64,000 nucleotides of DNA, taken from the NCBI RefSeq assembly GCF_000203815.1, contig NW_004457624.1:1860001-1924000 (forward strand). Direction: 5' to 3'. Source of the stretch: Cavenderia fasciculata. Taxonomy: Eukaryota > Evosea > Eumycetozoa > Acytosteliales > Cavenderiaceae. Numbering within the stretch: the first letter of the stretch is position 1; every line of letters begins with the position of its first letter. Below the pieces are notes generated by a model, which searched no databases, was not told the origin of the DNA, and saw nothing but the letters and a program-made list of their open reading frames with translations. Below, piece after piece: positions 32,339 to 44,841 of the stretch. The position numbers were made by a program, and so were the translations under genes.

Positions 32339-35300
32339 TTAATTGTTTGATTCCGATGTAGAGGCATTGTTGTTCGTCGAGGCTGGTTGGGATGGTGCAA
32401 CTGGCGACGATGCTTCTGTGGATGGTGGACTGTTTGTTGGTGAGGTTTTCGGTTTGGCAATCCATACCTTGTCTTTCTTTGGATGTGGTGACGATTTCTT
32501 TACATCCTTTAAAGTGTGAACATTAGTGTTGTTGGTATTGGTATTGGTATTGGTTTGTTGTGGTGATTGTGACTTTGGTTGTTTTTGGTGGTGTGGTGAT
32601 TTTGGTTGTTGGTGGTTATTGTTGTTGTTAGTATCGTTGTTGTTGTTGTTGTTGTTGTTGTTTTGTGGTTTATCTTTCTTTTGGTATCTTGGATTTGGTT
32701 GTCTTGGTTGTCTTGGTTGTTGACCTTGTTGTTGTTGTTGTTGTTGGTGTTGTTGATGAGGATGATATGGCATTGGATGCATTTGACCTGGTTGCATGGG
32801 AGGGAATCCATAGGGTGGTGGAGCCATTGGATGGAATCCAAAAGGTGGTGGTGCCATTGGATGATGCATTTGACCTGGAGGGTATCCATAGGGTGGTGGT
32901 GGTGGAGTAGCTTGGTGATCAGCTGGTCCATCCTTTTGTGACTCTAAAGAATTATAAATCAATCCCATAAGTGGTTGTGGTGGTTGTTGTGGCTGTTGTG
33001 GTTGAGATGGTTGTTGAACCGATGATGATGATTCACCAGCAGCAGTATTATTTCCATTTGTTGATGGAACAATCTTTGAAGAATCAAATATCTTTTGAAG
33101 TAATTCAGGTGTTTGACCAGAGGTTTGTTGTGGTGGTTGTGGTTGTTCCTTTGGTCCTTTTTTACCACCTTTACCAGCCTTTTCACCTTTTTGTTGTTGT
33201 TTTGCAGCAGATTTTTGTTGTTGTTCCAATTGTTGCCAATTGAGTTGTTGTGTTTGAACATTGGGGAATGTTTTACGGTAGGTGGCGTGATCTTCTTCCG
33301 TCTCCCAGTTGGTCTTTACAAACTGGTCTTGACGAGTGTGGTAGGTCTTGCGTTGGTTTTGTCTGTAGACCTCTTGTTGTTGTTGCCAGTTGAGGTTTTG
33401 AGTTTGTTGTTGCACCTTTTGGACCATGTTGGTGTTGGCTTGATGGTTGACCTTGATCTTGACGACACCATGGTCTTGGTCGTTGGTCATCTTGAGATTG
33501 TTCCAGTACTCGTTCGAGTCGTACTCTGGGAAGCTGCCGAGACGGTAACCACCCTCCTTTTCCGACTTGGTTGCACGACGATAGTTGGCATCGGGTGTAG
33601 ACAGATTGTAGAGACGCCACTTGCTGATAAACAACCCTCTCTTTTCAGAGCAGAACCCTTCGAGGTTGTTACCACTAAAGCATTCTCTGTCGAGCACAAC
33701 GTCAACCTTTTGGTCTTGGATCGACACGACAGTGCCATAGAGACCAAATGGAACATTACCCTTGTCCAACATGGTGATGACACGGTCACCAAGACGGAAC
33801 TGACGTTCATGTTGTTTTGGCTTGGATGGACTTGATGTGCCTGGACTACTCGTTCCACTACCTCCACCATACTTGCGTTCCTTTTGGAGTTGTTGTTCAT
33901 GTGCCTTTTGGATGACATGTTGTTTTTCATAAGAGATGACTGATTCGTAGGAGGCTGGCTCGATGACCTTGTCCGATTGGGTACGTGTTCTCATGGGGAT
34001 GAGAATGGCAGCGGCTGCAAGTCTGCCGTAATGATCTTCGATTCTTTTGATCGATTTCTTGCTGAGCGACAAGCTGTCACATGGGACATAACGCTTTCTA
34101 CGGATACCAGTCTTGTCAAAGTACTCTTCGATCGACTTGACCAAGGCAACGCGATCAGTCTTTTCAGAGATGAGCGATGAAATATCGATTGCACGAATTC
34201 CACCACCACTACTACTACTCTTGTCGTCAGATGGTTGACTGACGAGAACCAAAATCTTTTGGATGATGGGGAAGGTCTTGAGATAGTCCATGATGAGTTG
34301 GATGGCGTCGTTGCTAAACTCCCACTTTTTGTAGGTGCCACCGTTACGGTCACCGAGGGTGGTACCACGACAATACCCCATCAATTGTTGGTTACGACCG
34401 GTAAACTTCATGTTGAGACCAATATCGGTCATTGGCTTGTCGATAAAGAGACCACCTGTCAACAATGACAATTGTTGGTTGGTCAATCCGGTAGCCTTGC
34501 AAACATGTTGGATGGGGAAGTATTCGTCGGTCTCTTCCTTGGCGACACGGTGTCCAAAGTGCAAGTCTGGTCCACTCTGTCCAACCTTGAGTTCAAGATC
34601 CAAGGTCTCGGTCGATTCGTCGGCGTGTCCAAGCACCTTTCCAATAGCACCAAAGTGGTCTGGGTTGGTGTAGAGCACCTGCTTGCCAATAGGGAATCGC
34701 GTGGCAAATGGAATCTCTTCGGTCTCTAGGTAACGCGAGTCGGCACGCACCTTGTCATACTCGACCATCAGTTGGATGGGCAGTTGGTACTCTTTTTCCG
34801 TGTATCTTTTGACTGTACGACCACCAAATTCAACATCGATACCTGCAATCTTGCGGACGTGGACGAGAATGGTGTTACTTGTGACTTCACTGACATCGAT
34901 ACCCTTGGTGAGATAGTCCATTGGGATCTTTTTCAATTGGTCGAGATAGGATACCTTTTGGACGGCCAAGTAGTCTTGAGTGGTGAGACGGACCGTTCCA
35001 TTGGTACTGCTGACATTCTCCAACATGGAAATCTTTTGGTTGCTGTCTGAGAAACCGACAATCAGTGCTTCAGTGTTGTATGGCCAGTTGACATAGCAAC
35101 GTCTGCCAATCCAATGTTTGATCGAAGCGAGTGTCATCTGTTTGGCAGTCTTGTCCTTGTTGAGTTGGGGGATGGGTGGATGCACAATGATCGACTCTTT
35201 TCTACTCTTCATGCCCCAAATGTTGACAACGGCATTCTTGTACTCCCAAGTAAAGTCAACGTCAACAGCAAAGGTGGGGAAACCCGATGGCGAGTGACTA

Positions 35301-37347
35301 CCCAACAACACACCCTCACACAGACGGAATGGCTTGAGACCCTCGTAAAACGGCAGGATAAAGTCCTCAGTCTTGGCAGACGAGTGTTCGAGCGATGGGA
35401 AGAGACGCAAGTTGGGTGATGGCTCGCTGACGACCTGCTCGGCGTCGTGGTAGATGATGACGGCGTTACGCAGGGCGTTACGAGATCGCTCCTTGTCGGT
35501 CAAGTCCCACGAATCTTCGGCGGCGGTAGCTTCGAGCAACCTTCCGAGATCGGGGAACCCAATGACGGCAATACCGTCAAAGTAATGGCTGTCGGACGTA
35601 TCCACCTCAAACTCTGTGGGGTAAAAGTCAATGATGGGCGATGCGGCCGATGTCATGAGTTCTTGGTAGGGAGCAGGCAAGAGATGTGCGCTTTGTGGTG
35701 GCAAGACGCTCATCAACTGTTGGAAAGGTGTGACTGGGCCGTTGCTCTCAAACTCAATCTCGAGACTGGAGAGGTCACGCATATCGACTGCCAAAGGAGC
35801 ATAGTAGTAGGGGTAGTACCAACGCCACGAGATGCAGCCATTGTGGTAGTAGTTGAGCACCCACGACAAACCCTCGACATACTTTAACACGAGATGACGC
35901 TTGTAGTCGACGATAGCCGACCGATTCTCCTCGGGAAAGTCTGGGAATTTGGAACGGTAGTAGCCGTTGATCCAGTAGTCGTTGATGTCCTCCACGTCGT
36001 CGTCTTCAAACGTGATCTCGCCAAAGTGGTTTTTAAGACGCTCAAACGCCCTGCGCTCAATCTCCTTTTTCTCCTCATCGTCTTGCACGTCGTTCTCGAG
36101 CAGCATGTCCTCGACCACCTCGTTCTCCTCGGCTTCGCCGACAGTCAGATTCTGCTTGCGCTCAAAGACGGCGATCTTGGCGAGGAACACGGCCAGACGG
36201 TCGAGATCAATCTCGGCCTCGTCGGTGAGGTAGCCGCCGAGCTCGTTGAGCGAGTTTTTGTAGAGTTCGAGCACGCTGTTGAGCCCGCCGGTCGAGATCT
36301 CGCAAAAAGGGAGATGGGGAAGGAAATCATTGCCAAAAAAGATCATCACCAACACGAAATCGTCAATGATGCGCTCCAAGCTGTAGCCAAAGTCCAGTTC
36401 GCATTTCAGCTCCAGCTCCATGTACTCTCGCAGCAACGAGATGTGAAGTAGTTGAAAATCGAGTTGCTTGTTTGCCTGTGGACGGAACGCAATCTCCTCA
36501 CGCAGAATAGAAAAGTGTGGCTCGTGCGTAACGAGTGCGAGGAGGATGAGATCGGCGTCCAGCCCATAGAGACAATGTGACTGGTTGGGATCCCAGTCTG
36601 GCGAGGCTTTGTACTTTCTGATATAGTCGATGATCTTGTGTTCACCCTCGCCTGGGTTCTCTGGACCCGAGAATATGATTTCAATCTCGCGCCAGCTGAG
36701 ATCCTCCGATATCTTTTTCTTGATAAAGAACTGCAAACACTCTGACAGATTCGACATGAATTCCGTACCAGGTGTAATGGCATTTCTAGAAAATATCACC
36801 TCGGGAAGTTCTTTTCCCTCTTTGATCAATTCCTTTTTTTCTTTTTCCTCTCTAAACACCGAAAGGAAACGACGTTGTCTTTGTTGATTCAGCTTTGAAC
36901 GTGGTGCGACACCATCGATTGCCATGTACAGCAATTTGGTTGGTCTAATAATATGAAACAGTTTATCGATATAATTACAAACTAGTCTAATTAATTCTTC
37001 CTCTGAAAATCTTATCAATTTTGTAGTCATCTCTTGTGAACATGCATGTATAATACCATTCATATCTAAATATAAATTATCTATAAAAATAAAATGGAAA
37101 GAGGAAGTTGAAGTGTATGAGAATTTGATTTGATTTGACGACGACGACGATTAACTATAGTCCAATCCAATAACAATAAGATCATAAAGATATTTCTTCT
37201 TTGTCTCTAAAATGGTCATTGTCTTGTTCTTGTTTGAATGTTCAGATGATCTATCATACCATATTCTGGTGGATTTGAATCTACAAGGTTTTGTATTATT
37301 TGTGGATATCTTTCTGATGCCCATCTAAAAAATCTTGGAACTCCCAT
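32339..37347 (-). CDS. XRN1: 5'-3' exoribonuclease 1 (XRN1)
   Basis: Two exons: 37347-37260, encoding MGVPRFFRWASERYP...NPPEY, and 37080-32339, giving 1609 residues; the joint restores EYDNLYLDMNGIIHACS. The catalytic CR1/CR2 domains follow with YMAIDGVAPRSKLNQQRQRRF, ITPGTEFM, FSGPENPGEGEHKI and YGLDADLILLALVTHEP, including the acidic Mg-binding residues. Then come the D1-D4 domains (PAZ/Tudor-like, KOW and SH3-like stretches such as YPIGKQVLYTNP-type and DRVITMLDKGNVPFGLYGTV). The last ~350 residues are Gln/Asn/Pro rich. XRN1 degrades decapped mRNA and other 5'-monophosphate RNAs in the cytoplasm and P-bodies. The low-complexity tail may carry binding motifs for decapping factors as in animals. 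The gene is notably GC-richer than its flanks through its catalytic core. Confidence 0.97.
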
Positions 37348-38055
37348 TGTTTGTTGTTGGTTGTTATTATTATTATGTACTGTTTGAAGTAGTAGTAAGG
37401 TTGTTGTTTGGTTTGTTGGTTAAAGAGTTGTTCTTTTACTTTAGTGTTGTTGTTGTTTGATTAATATATATATATACAAATTTAAATAAAAGAATATAGT
37501 ATATCTATATATAAAGTATAGTATAAAATTGTTATTCCTTTTTCTCGGTTGTTTAATCTCCTGATATTATTATTATTATTGATAATAAAATAGTATTCTT
37601 GATTGTTATAAGATATATATAGTAAACTAGGACTTTTTGTCTCTATTGATTTAATATATTGTTATATATATGAGTAGATTAGATTAGTAGTTGAGTTGCT
37701 ACTGTTTGGTTTGGGGTATTGTTATATTTATAAATAATAAGGGAGTAAGATGAAGATCTTTGTAAATAAATAAATTGATCAATCTATCTTGTTGTTCTCT
37801 CCTTCTCTCTATCTCTCTCTCTCTCTTTGATTATGTGTTTGTTGTTGTTGTTAATAGTACGAATGGGGAAAAGATGAAGTTGACTATGCGTGTCTGTCGC
37901 ACACCAACAAACCCAAATTTGCTTTTTTTTCTCTTTTTTTTTTTCCCAACTTTTGTTTGGATCATTACCAGGTCCGACCAGATAAATTGGTATTCATGAA
38001 TATTGTTTATTAATTAATAAATAAGTATTTATTTGATTCAAGAGTAGTTTATTTA
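37348..38055. other. Intergenic region upstream of XRN1
   Basis: 708 nt between two minus-strand genes: the promoter side of XRN1 and the 3' flank of the UNC93-like gene. It is AT-rich with (TTG)n, (TA)n and a (CT)n run near 37800. An open frame at 37775-37999 has no support. Confidence 0.5.
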
Positions 38056-40026
38056 TTACTCTTCATCATCATGTCCAATATTTTGATATTTTTTAGAAGA
38101 GTTTGGAATTTGTATAGAAACTGCTTCTTGTTGTCCTCCAACCTTGTTGTTTGTTAATTCAATTGAATGATCATCTTGATTTTCATTTGGAGTTGATGAA
38201 TTGTTGGTCGTACGATTCTTATCTAATCTATTTAAAATAAAATGGAACATTACGACTGAAACTACAACGTTGGCAATCAACCAACCAATAATTGGATAAA
38301 ATGGAATATATTTGAATGCGAAAAATGATACCGCCGTACTCATTGACATTACAAATCTTGTTGCTAAAAAATAAACCAATTAATTAATAACCATTCTATT
38401 ATTATTTGTTATTTTTCTTTTAACATACTTGAAAATTGAGAGATATTATCATTTGGATAAATAGTTGCAATGGTTGAAAATATGATCATTGTTTGGAGTG
38501 AATCATAGGCACCGTTTAAAGCACATGCTATGTAAAATAGAATCATGATATTGTAGGCGTCGCCAATGATGACAAGAATAGTAGAGATTATAAAAATGGC
38601 TGTTAAAGAATGTGCCATTGCGCGTTTACCCAAACTATCATGTACCTTTCCCCAAACGGTCGACCCTACAACACTAAATATTCCATACAATACCATTGCA
38701 AATCCAACATGATCCATTCCAATTAATTTTGGAATCGTTCCAAAAAAGAATCCTTGTCTTTTTTAAAAAAAAAAAAAAAAGAAATTAAAAGGTTAGAGGA
38801 AACTCGAGTTAACTCTGTAGTTTGTTGTATAATTATTATAATAATTAACATACGATTGACCTTGTTGAATTAAAAATGGAGTGAGTAGTAACATATCGGT
38901 ATGTTTTAAGTTTAGGAATACACCTGCAATACCTTGTTTGAGATTGAAAGCTTTTTCCTTTGATTTTGCAGGTATCGGTTTGAGGAATGCTAAAATGAAG
39001 GATCCTACGGTGGTGACGACTGTAAAGATGATCAACATTGTGACAGTCGATAGATTGAGCGCAGTAAATGTTCCAGACATTGCATTTCCAAAAATAGCGC
39101 CGCCACTGTAAATGGTCTGGAAAATCGAAGAGTATTTGCCAAGTTCATGTTCACTTGGTGCTGCTCGACTAAGATAGGTTGGTTGTGCAGTCCACAAAAC
39201 AGCTGCTCCAATTCCTATAATAAAGGCAGAGGGTAAATAGAAAAACCAAAGTACGTCAATTGAACAAACAATAAATAATGAATATGTTATCCCAGATAAA
39301 AATAATGATTTACTAAAAAGTAGAAAGAGTGATTAGTTTTGGTTTGTTTCCCTCTTCTTCTTCTTCTTCTTTTTGTTCTTCTTCTTTTTGTTCTTTTTGT
39401 TCTTCATCTTACATTAGACCTATTTTTTTTGTTAATACAGGTGATATTAAACAACCAATTGCAAATGCAAAATAGAGTATACCAAGACTGAGACTACCAG
39501 TGTTTGGATGTATACTTGTTGTTAAATTTTGTGTTGGTGAATCTAAATATATATTGTTTGTTTTTTTGGGAAAACATTAGGTGGATAATAATAATAATTG
39601 GTTATTCTTAGTATAGTTCTACTTACAACCAAAGAAAACTAATAAAAAGCCAATTCCCAAATGAAATGTGTTTCCAAGTGGAGCCAACCATTGTCTAAAT
39701 CTTGTTAGTTTTGATTGTTGATGAGTGGATGGTGGTAATGGTTGATCTTCCAATTCAACATCTTCCATTTCAACGTTGTCTCTATCTTGTTGTTGTTGGT
39801 CATGTGATGTTGTAGATTCATCGGATGAAGTCAATCGATCGGCTCCATCCAATAATCTTTCTCTTGCTTTCTTTTTATCTCCATGATGATGATGACTATG
39901 GCGATGATGGCCTGGTACCAATTGTTCATCATCTTGGTTATATTCTATTATTGAAGGTGACAATGATGGTATTATGATTGCATCACCTGCTCCATCATCA
40001 TGGTCATTTTCTTTTTCCGAATCCAT
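38056..40026 (-). CDS. UNC93-like major-facilitator-superfamily membrane protein
   Basis: Five exons (40026-39627, 39542-39413, 39312-38854, 38757-38429, 38363-38056) give 541 residues. The first ~115 residues are soluble, acidic and His-rich. Membrane segments begin with FHLGIGFLLVFFG and continue through SLGILYFAFAIGCLISPVL, SLFLSGITYSLFIVCSIDVL and FYLPSAFIIGIGAAVLWTAQ; the latter runs into PTYLSR, and 'GIGAAVLWTAQPTYL' is the UNC93 hallmark in TM4. The second half has GFAMVLYGIFSVVGSTVWGK, another family block. About 11-12 segments are visible, then a hydrophilic Asn/Ser/acidic tail. UNC93 proteins are MFS members; animal UNC93A/B1 act as channel regulators or Toll-receptor chaperones, and plant homologues affect potassium balance. 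The function here is unknown. Confidence 0.9.
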
Positions 40027-41125
40027 GGGTCAAAAAAAATTATTAAGTTATTAGATTATTATTACTATATATTACTATTATTATTATTTTTTTAACAATG
40101 ATGACAATATTAAATTATAATAATAATATGAGGAGGAGAGAGAATTTAGTTGTTGTTGTTTTGTATTTATATGTATATGTTTGTTTTTGTATGTGTATAT
40201 AAATATAGAATCAGTTCTCTTTTCTTTCTTTGTATGTAGGTAGGTAGGTAGGTGGTAGGGCATACAGTGTAGGTATGTTTGAATAATTGATGTATGTTAT
40301 TTATGTATGAATTTGTCGGTTGTTCGCACAACAACTTTAACTCTTCTAATCAATCAGCAGACAACGCACACACTCTTCTCTTTCTCTCTCTCTCTCTTTG
40401 TGAACTAACCCTATCAACAAACGATGAGGTGGTATAAAAGCGAAAGAAAGAGATATGTGTTACTTTAAATACACACACACAAAAGTAGTGCAAAATATCA
40501 GTGCTACGATGGGAGGAGTACCCCCATTGGTGTGGTTTAGGGATAAAGAAAAATCAAAAACAAACTGACCAATTCGTTTCATTGGGAAAACGAGTTTGAA
40601 GATGCATCATCAATCGGGTCTTACTCCCTTTGTCTCCCCAGATCGACCTCTCGAAGCGAGCGAGCGAGAAAGCACCTTCCTCGAGATTTGTCCAACCAAC
40701 ATCTTTTGTAACCTAGAACTGTATATTCTATTCTTGATTGCAGTCTATATATATAAACCTGCTAAGATCATTCTATATAGTATCTATCCCTGGTGTGTGT
40801 CAGATGATGATGAACTTTGATAAAAGCTTTTGGCTATTAATAGAAAGAAGAAATTATAGTGAATCATCGACCGATAGATCGAATACACAAACAAATATTT
40901 GTTTGATATTCATTTTCAAAAGAAATTAGAGTTTGTGTGAAACCATGAGTCATTCGATCGTGAATCATCGAATTTTATTTTAATTTAAAATTTAATATAT
41001 AAAATCATACAAAAGCATAGCTTCATTCAGAGCACAGTCACATGTAGTATTGACAGACCTACAGACAGATAGATAAATAGATAAACAACTTATAGTTATT
41101 AAAAGAATAAACAACAACAAAGAAA
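40027..41125. promoter_or_regulatory. Divergent intergenic region, 1.1 kb
   Basis: Between the head-to-head UNC93-like and FNIP-repeat genes. It holds (TAGG)n near 40240, CT runs, poly-T tracts and a less AT-rich block around 40500-40720 that includes GAAGCGAGCGAGCGAG. Open frames at 40596-40820 and 40738-40929 do not resemble any family. Promoters of both genes must lie here. Confidence 0.5.
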
Positions 41126-43027
41126 ATGCTTCAAAGATTATTTCGAAGATTTGGTAATGAAAACAATACTGGTGGAGATAATGATCATCAGAAACCAGTT
41201 GTTGGAGGTGATAACCTGACTGAATTGTCAGATTATCTATTGTTTAGTAATATTGCTAACCAAGATATATTGGATGATATCGATCGTATCTGTTTGGTGA
41301 TGACTTGTAAAAAGTTGTGGGAAAAGAAAGGAATGCTGGTCTTTCAAAAGATTCATTGTCAAAGAGGTGATACAATCCCTTTATGCTATCTACACTCATT
41401 CTCCAACCTACAAACACAATCAAAACAATCAAATACTATATTTACAATCACTCAACCAAACAACTTTACTGATCTTGTTGATCAATTAGCAACCATCAAT
41501 AATAATAACCAAAATAATAATAATAATGATAATCAAAATAATATTGATAATAATATAAATATAAAATTAATAGCAAATATAAAATCAATAGTAAATTACC
41601 CCGATAATTATAAATTACCATCAACCATCAAACAAGTCGATTATCTACAAGTCATCTATTACCCTTCACTATTGGATATTCTACCGCTGGAATTGACAAG
41701 TTTAACCATTTCATTCGACTTTGGTTTTGAAATTGACAATCTATTCACAAAGTTGGTTCATTTGGAGACGTTAAGATTGGTCGGTCGATTTAATAGGGAG
41801 ATCAAACCCGGTCACCTACCAAACTCTATTCGTACACTTCAACTTGGCGACGCTTTCAACAAGCCATTGGTACAAGACTCTTTGCCGAGCAACATTGAAC
41901 ACTTGTCTATTGGTGCAAGCTATCAGGTCAAGGGATTGATGGAGATTCTACCGTCGACAATCAAATCTCTGACGTATGGTGTATACAACTACATGGAAAT
42001 CACACCAAACTCGCTTCCAAACGGAATAGAGTCGCTTAGCATGTCTGCTACGATTGGTTTGGACAATAGATGGGAGGATTTTAACTTTCCACCAACCATT
42101 CGACACCTTTTCATTGACTGTTATCATCACGACAATCGTCCAAATTTAAAGACTCTTCCTCGAGGTATTATCGATCTCGAGTTGGGTCCATTGATCGATG
42201 TAGAGATACCAGAGGGTGCATTACCACCCAATCTCTTGCGGTTAAAGCTCGGTGCTTGTTTCCGTCAAACACTCCAACCACGTTCTCTACCCTCTCAACT
42301 CACACATCTTGTCATTGGCGACCTGTTTGATTGTCCAATCAACCCAGGTGTACTACCCGACACCATAATCAGTTTGACACTACCAGCATCATATAAAATG
42401 AAAATCAGTATTGATGCGCTTCCATCGGGCATTGAATTGATCCAATTCCTACCACCAGTCAAAAAGAATGAATATATCGATGAAAAGAAAGCAATTCTTC
42501 GATCCCTGTCCAGGCCATTTTCCGAATTCCAAGCACTCTTTGGTACCACCACGGATTCCGATCAACTCAAATCACTCGCTGAAAAGTGTCCAAACCTTTC
42601 GGTTTGTGTATGGACCGTCTACAGATTGGCAACATGGCACCGCTATTTCAGTGTCACCATGCCAATTAAAAACTTTGCAACAGTCTCATTTGACTCGAAT
42701 AATACAATCAATTTGAATAATTTAAAGTTGTTCCGAATGATTGAACTACAACGACACCAAATCATCCAAACCAACAATGTAAAGTATTTCCAACTCTTTA
42801 TTAGACTGATTGGTAGCAACAGTCTCTTATTCTACAACAACACACAACTCTATAATGGTATTATCAATGTTAAACAATTCAATAATAGTTCACATGGTCG
42901 TGAACTAGATAAACTATTATCCATTATTGTTAATCTAATGTCAGATGATTATTGTTGGAATCCTCTATTTCAAAGCAATTTGCTCTTACCAAAAGAGAAA
43001 AAGAAGAAGGATGGTGAACAAAATTAA
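41126..43027 (+). CDS. FNIP-repeat protein with F-box-like N-terminus
   Basis: A single exon of 633 residues. An N-terminal block (LTELSDYLLFSNIANQDILDDIDRICLVMTCKKLWEKK, about 31-70, here described in part) resembles an F-box-like start. After poly-Asn comes a series of ~22-residue repeats of the type 'LPxxIxxLxLGxxFNxxL': PGHLPNSIRTLQLGDAFNKP, QDSLPSNIEHLSIGASYQ, PNSLPNGIESLSM, PEGALPPNLLRLKLGACFRQ, PRSLPSQLTHLVIGDLFD and PGVLPDTIISLTLPASY. These are FNIP repeats, a leucine-rich-repeat relative hugely expanded in dictyostelids. Such proteins are thought to be recognition parts of ubiquitin ligases or other binding platforms; targets are unknown. The region after ~450 is ordered but not repetitive. 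The next gene, also plus strand, is 240 nt away. Confidence 0.93.
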   Translation: MLQRLFRRFGNENNTGGDNDHQKPVVGGDNLTELSDYLLFSNIANQDILDDIDRICLVMTCKKLWEKKGMLVFQKIHCQRGDTIPLCYLHSFSNLQTQSKQSNTIFTITQPNNFTDLVDQLATINNNNQNNNNNDNQNNIDNNINIKLIANIKSIVNYPDNYKLPSTIKQVDYLQVIYYPSLLDILPLELTSLTISFDFGFEIDNLFTKLVHLETLRLVGRFNREIKPGHLPNSIRTLQLGDAFNKPLVQDSLPSNIEHLSIGASYQVKGLMEILPSTIKSLTYGVYNYMEITPNSLPNGIESLSMSATIGLDNRWEDFNFPPTIRHLFIDCYHHDNRPNLKTLPRGIIDLELGPLIDVEIPEGALPPNLLRLKLGACFRQTLQPRSLPSQLTHLVIGDLFDCPINPGVLPDTIISLTLPASYKMKISIDALPSGIELIQFLPPVKKNEYIDEKKAILRSLSRPFSEFQALFGTTTDSDQLKSLAEKCPNLSVCVWTVYRLATWHRYFSVTMPIKNFATVSFDSNNTINLNNLKLFRMIELQRHQIIQTNNVKYFQLFIRLIGSNSLLFYNNTQLYNGIINVKQFNNSSHGRELDKLLSIIVNLMSDDYCWNPLFQSNLLLPKEKKKKDGEQN

Positions 43028-43267
43028 TAATAATAATAATAATAATAAACTGTACAGCTCATTGTGGTAAATCAAAATTAAAATTAAATCATTTCTCTCT
43101 TCAAAAATTCTGTGACTGTAATGAGATTTATAGGGGGTATGGTGGGAATAATTAATAAATCTCTCTCCTCGAATGAATGAATAGGGATCAATCAATTTTC
43201 ACTTCATGTAATCTTCATTTCATTCAATCTCTATAATTCTTTTATACAATCACAATCAATTATTTAA

Positions 43268-44743
43268 ATGACAGATAATACTAATAATAAGATTAGATTA
43301 AAAGAAGAAACAGTTTTAAAAATAATTAAATTAGCATTTGATTGGTCATGTAGAAGAAATGATAGTTGGTGTCTTTCAATGGCATTAGTTAGTTGGAAGT
43401 TCTACTCTATCATTAAATCATTCAACAATCAAGTTCCACTATTATTATTTAAAACATCAAAACATCAATCAAAAAAAACACTTAAAGATTATGCTGGTCA
43501 TGTTGGAAATAACAAATATTTAATCATACCAGAAAAGATCACTTCCTTCAAATCAAACTATTATATCAATGAATTAAAAACAAATCCCAATGCAATTCAA
43601 CCATACCTATTCTTTATTGATAATGCTAAATTGATAACTATCGATCTTATTCATACAACTGATAATAATTTCTTACAATGGTTTAATAATAATAATAATA
43701 ATAATAAGGTTGGAAAATCAATTACCAGTTTGGATGTTTCAATCAATGCAGATAAATCAATCATCAAGCCATTAGATAGTTTAAAACTATATACATTGTG
43801 TCCAAATATTCAACAACTATCCTTTTATCATCCTTCCAACAGTATTAGATATTATTATACTAAACAAGATGATAAAATAATGATTGATAATCCACAAGTT
43901 TCCCCATTTAAAATATTGGTTTCATTAATACCTTTAATTGATTCATATCAAAGATCTTTGACATGTATATCATTTAAAAACCTCGCATTCTTGGATATAA
44001 TGGATGATCGAGATTGTTTATTTCAATCTTTGGGCAAGTTACCACAACTAGGGTCTTTCAAGTTACATCTAAATCAAACTAGAAACCACGCTTCAATGGA
44101 GGAAGCAGATATTCTATTTAAATCAGTTTATAATTTAATTAAATTAAAAGCTTCAACTTTGAAAAGTCTATCAATCAACTTTGGAATATATGAAACACTT
44201 CCATCAGAATGTTCATATCAACAAGAAGCAAGAGAAATGGTTAAATATATTTTCACAGACACTGAACATTGTCAAATCAATAGATTGGCCATTAACATGG
44301 AGATAACTGATATTCCTTGTACATTAATTAGAAGATTATCAAAATTAAAGATTAGACCTTATATTACAAGGATTGATGAGATAGAAGAAGGTATTGAACT
44401 TGAAGAAGAAATAGAAAAACAAAAAAGAGAGTTGGTTCCAAACCTTGATAGATATTTGGAACTATTATCATCCATCTCAAAGAATGTCAATTATTTATCA
44501 ATTGGTGCACCCGAGATATTGGAGAATTTAATAGAGTCTGATTCACCTGCACCTCTACCAAATCTATTATCATATGGTCCAGTTTTCAAATTAAGTCAAC
44601 AGACTGTACTGGCAATCAAACAATGTCAAAAGTTTAAAGTAGTTGAATTTAAAGTAGATGAAATAGATCAAGAGATGGAAAATGAAATTAAATCAAACAT
44701 TTCAATTTGGAATAGAGAATCATGTATAATTAAATTAAAATAA
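43268..44743 (+). CDS. Dictyostelid F-box-like / LRR-like repeat-family protein
   Basis: A single exon of 491 residues. The N-terminus, RLKEETVLKIIKLAFDW followed by DSWCLSMALVSWKFYSIIKS, has the spacing of an F-box (helix, Leu-rich, 'LVSKxFY'). The body alternates hydrophobic strands and helices (ITSLDVSINADKSI, LCPNIQQLSFY, LTCISFKNLAFLDI, KSLSINFG, RLAINMEI, VNYLSIGAPEIL) like degenerate leucine-rich repeats. A poly-Asn run near residue 145 is typical of the lineage. Families of such proteins are abundant in dictyostelids and mostly uncharacterised; a substrate-receptor role in an SCF ligase is inference. It follows another such gene in tandem but the two are not close copies. Confidence 0.75.
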   Translation: MTDNTNNKIRLKEETVLKIIKLAFDWSCRRNDSWCLSMALVSWKFYSIIKSFNNQVPLLLFKTSKHQSKKTLKDYAGHVGNNKYLIIPEKITSFKSNYYINELKTNPNAIQPYLFFIDNAKLITIDLIHTTDNNFLQWFNNNNNNNKVGKSITSLDVSINADKSIIKPLDSLKLYTLCPNIQQLSFYHPSNSIRYYYTKQDDKIMIDNPQVSPFKILVSLIPLIDSYQRSLTCISFKNLAFLDIMDDRDCLFQSLGKLPQLGSFKLHLNQTRNHASMEEADILFKSVYNLIKLKASTLKSLSINFGIYETLPSECSYQQEAREMVKYIFTDTEHCQINRLAINMEITDIPCTLIRRLSKLKIRPYITRIDEIEEGIELEEEIEKQKRELVPNLDRYLELLSSISKNVNYLSIGAPEILENLIESDSPAPLPNLLSYGPVFKLSQQTVLAIKQCQKFKVVEFKVDEIDQEMENEIKSNISIWNRESCIIKLK

Positions 44744-44841
44744 AAATATAAAGATTTGTCGTTGTTGTGTTAGATAATAAATACAAGAGAGGGAGGAGGG
44801 GAAGATACTGATTATTTATTTATATGTTGATTTAGTTTAAA

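Noticed and set aside
32526-36887. Many long frames on the plus strand and in other minus frames across XRN1
   Set aside because: Shadows of the GC-richer XRN1 gene; none has recognisable domains.
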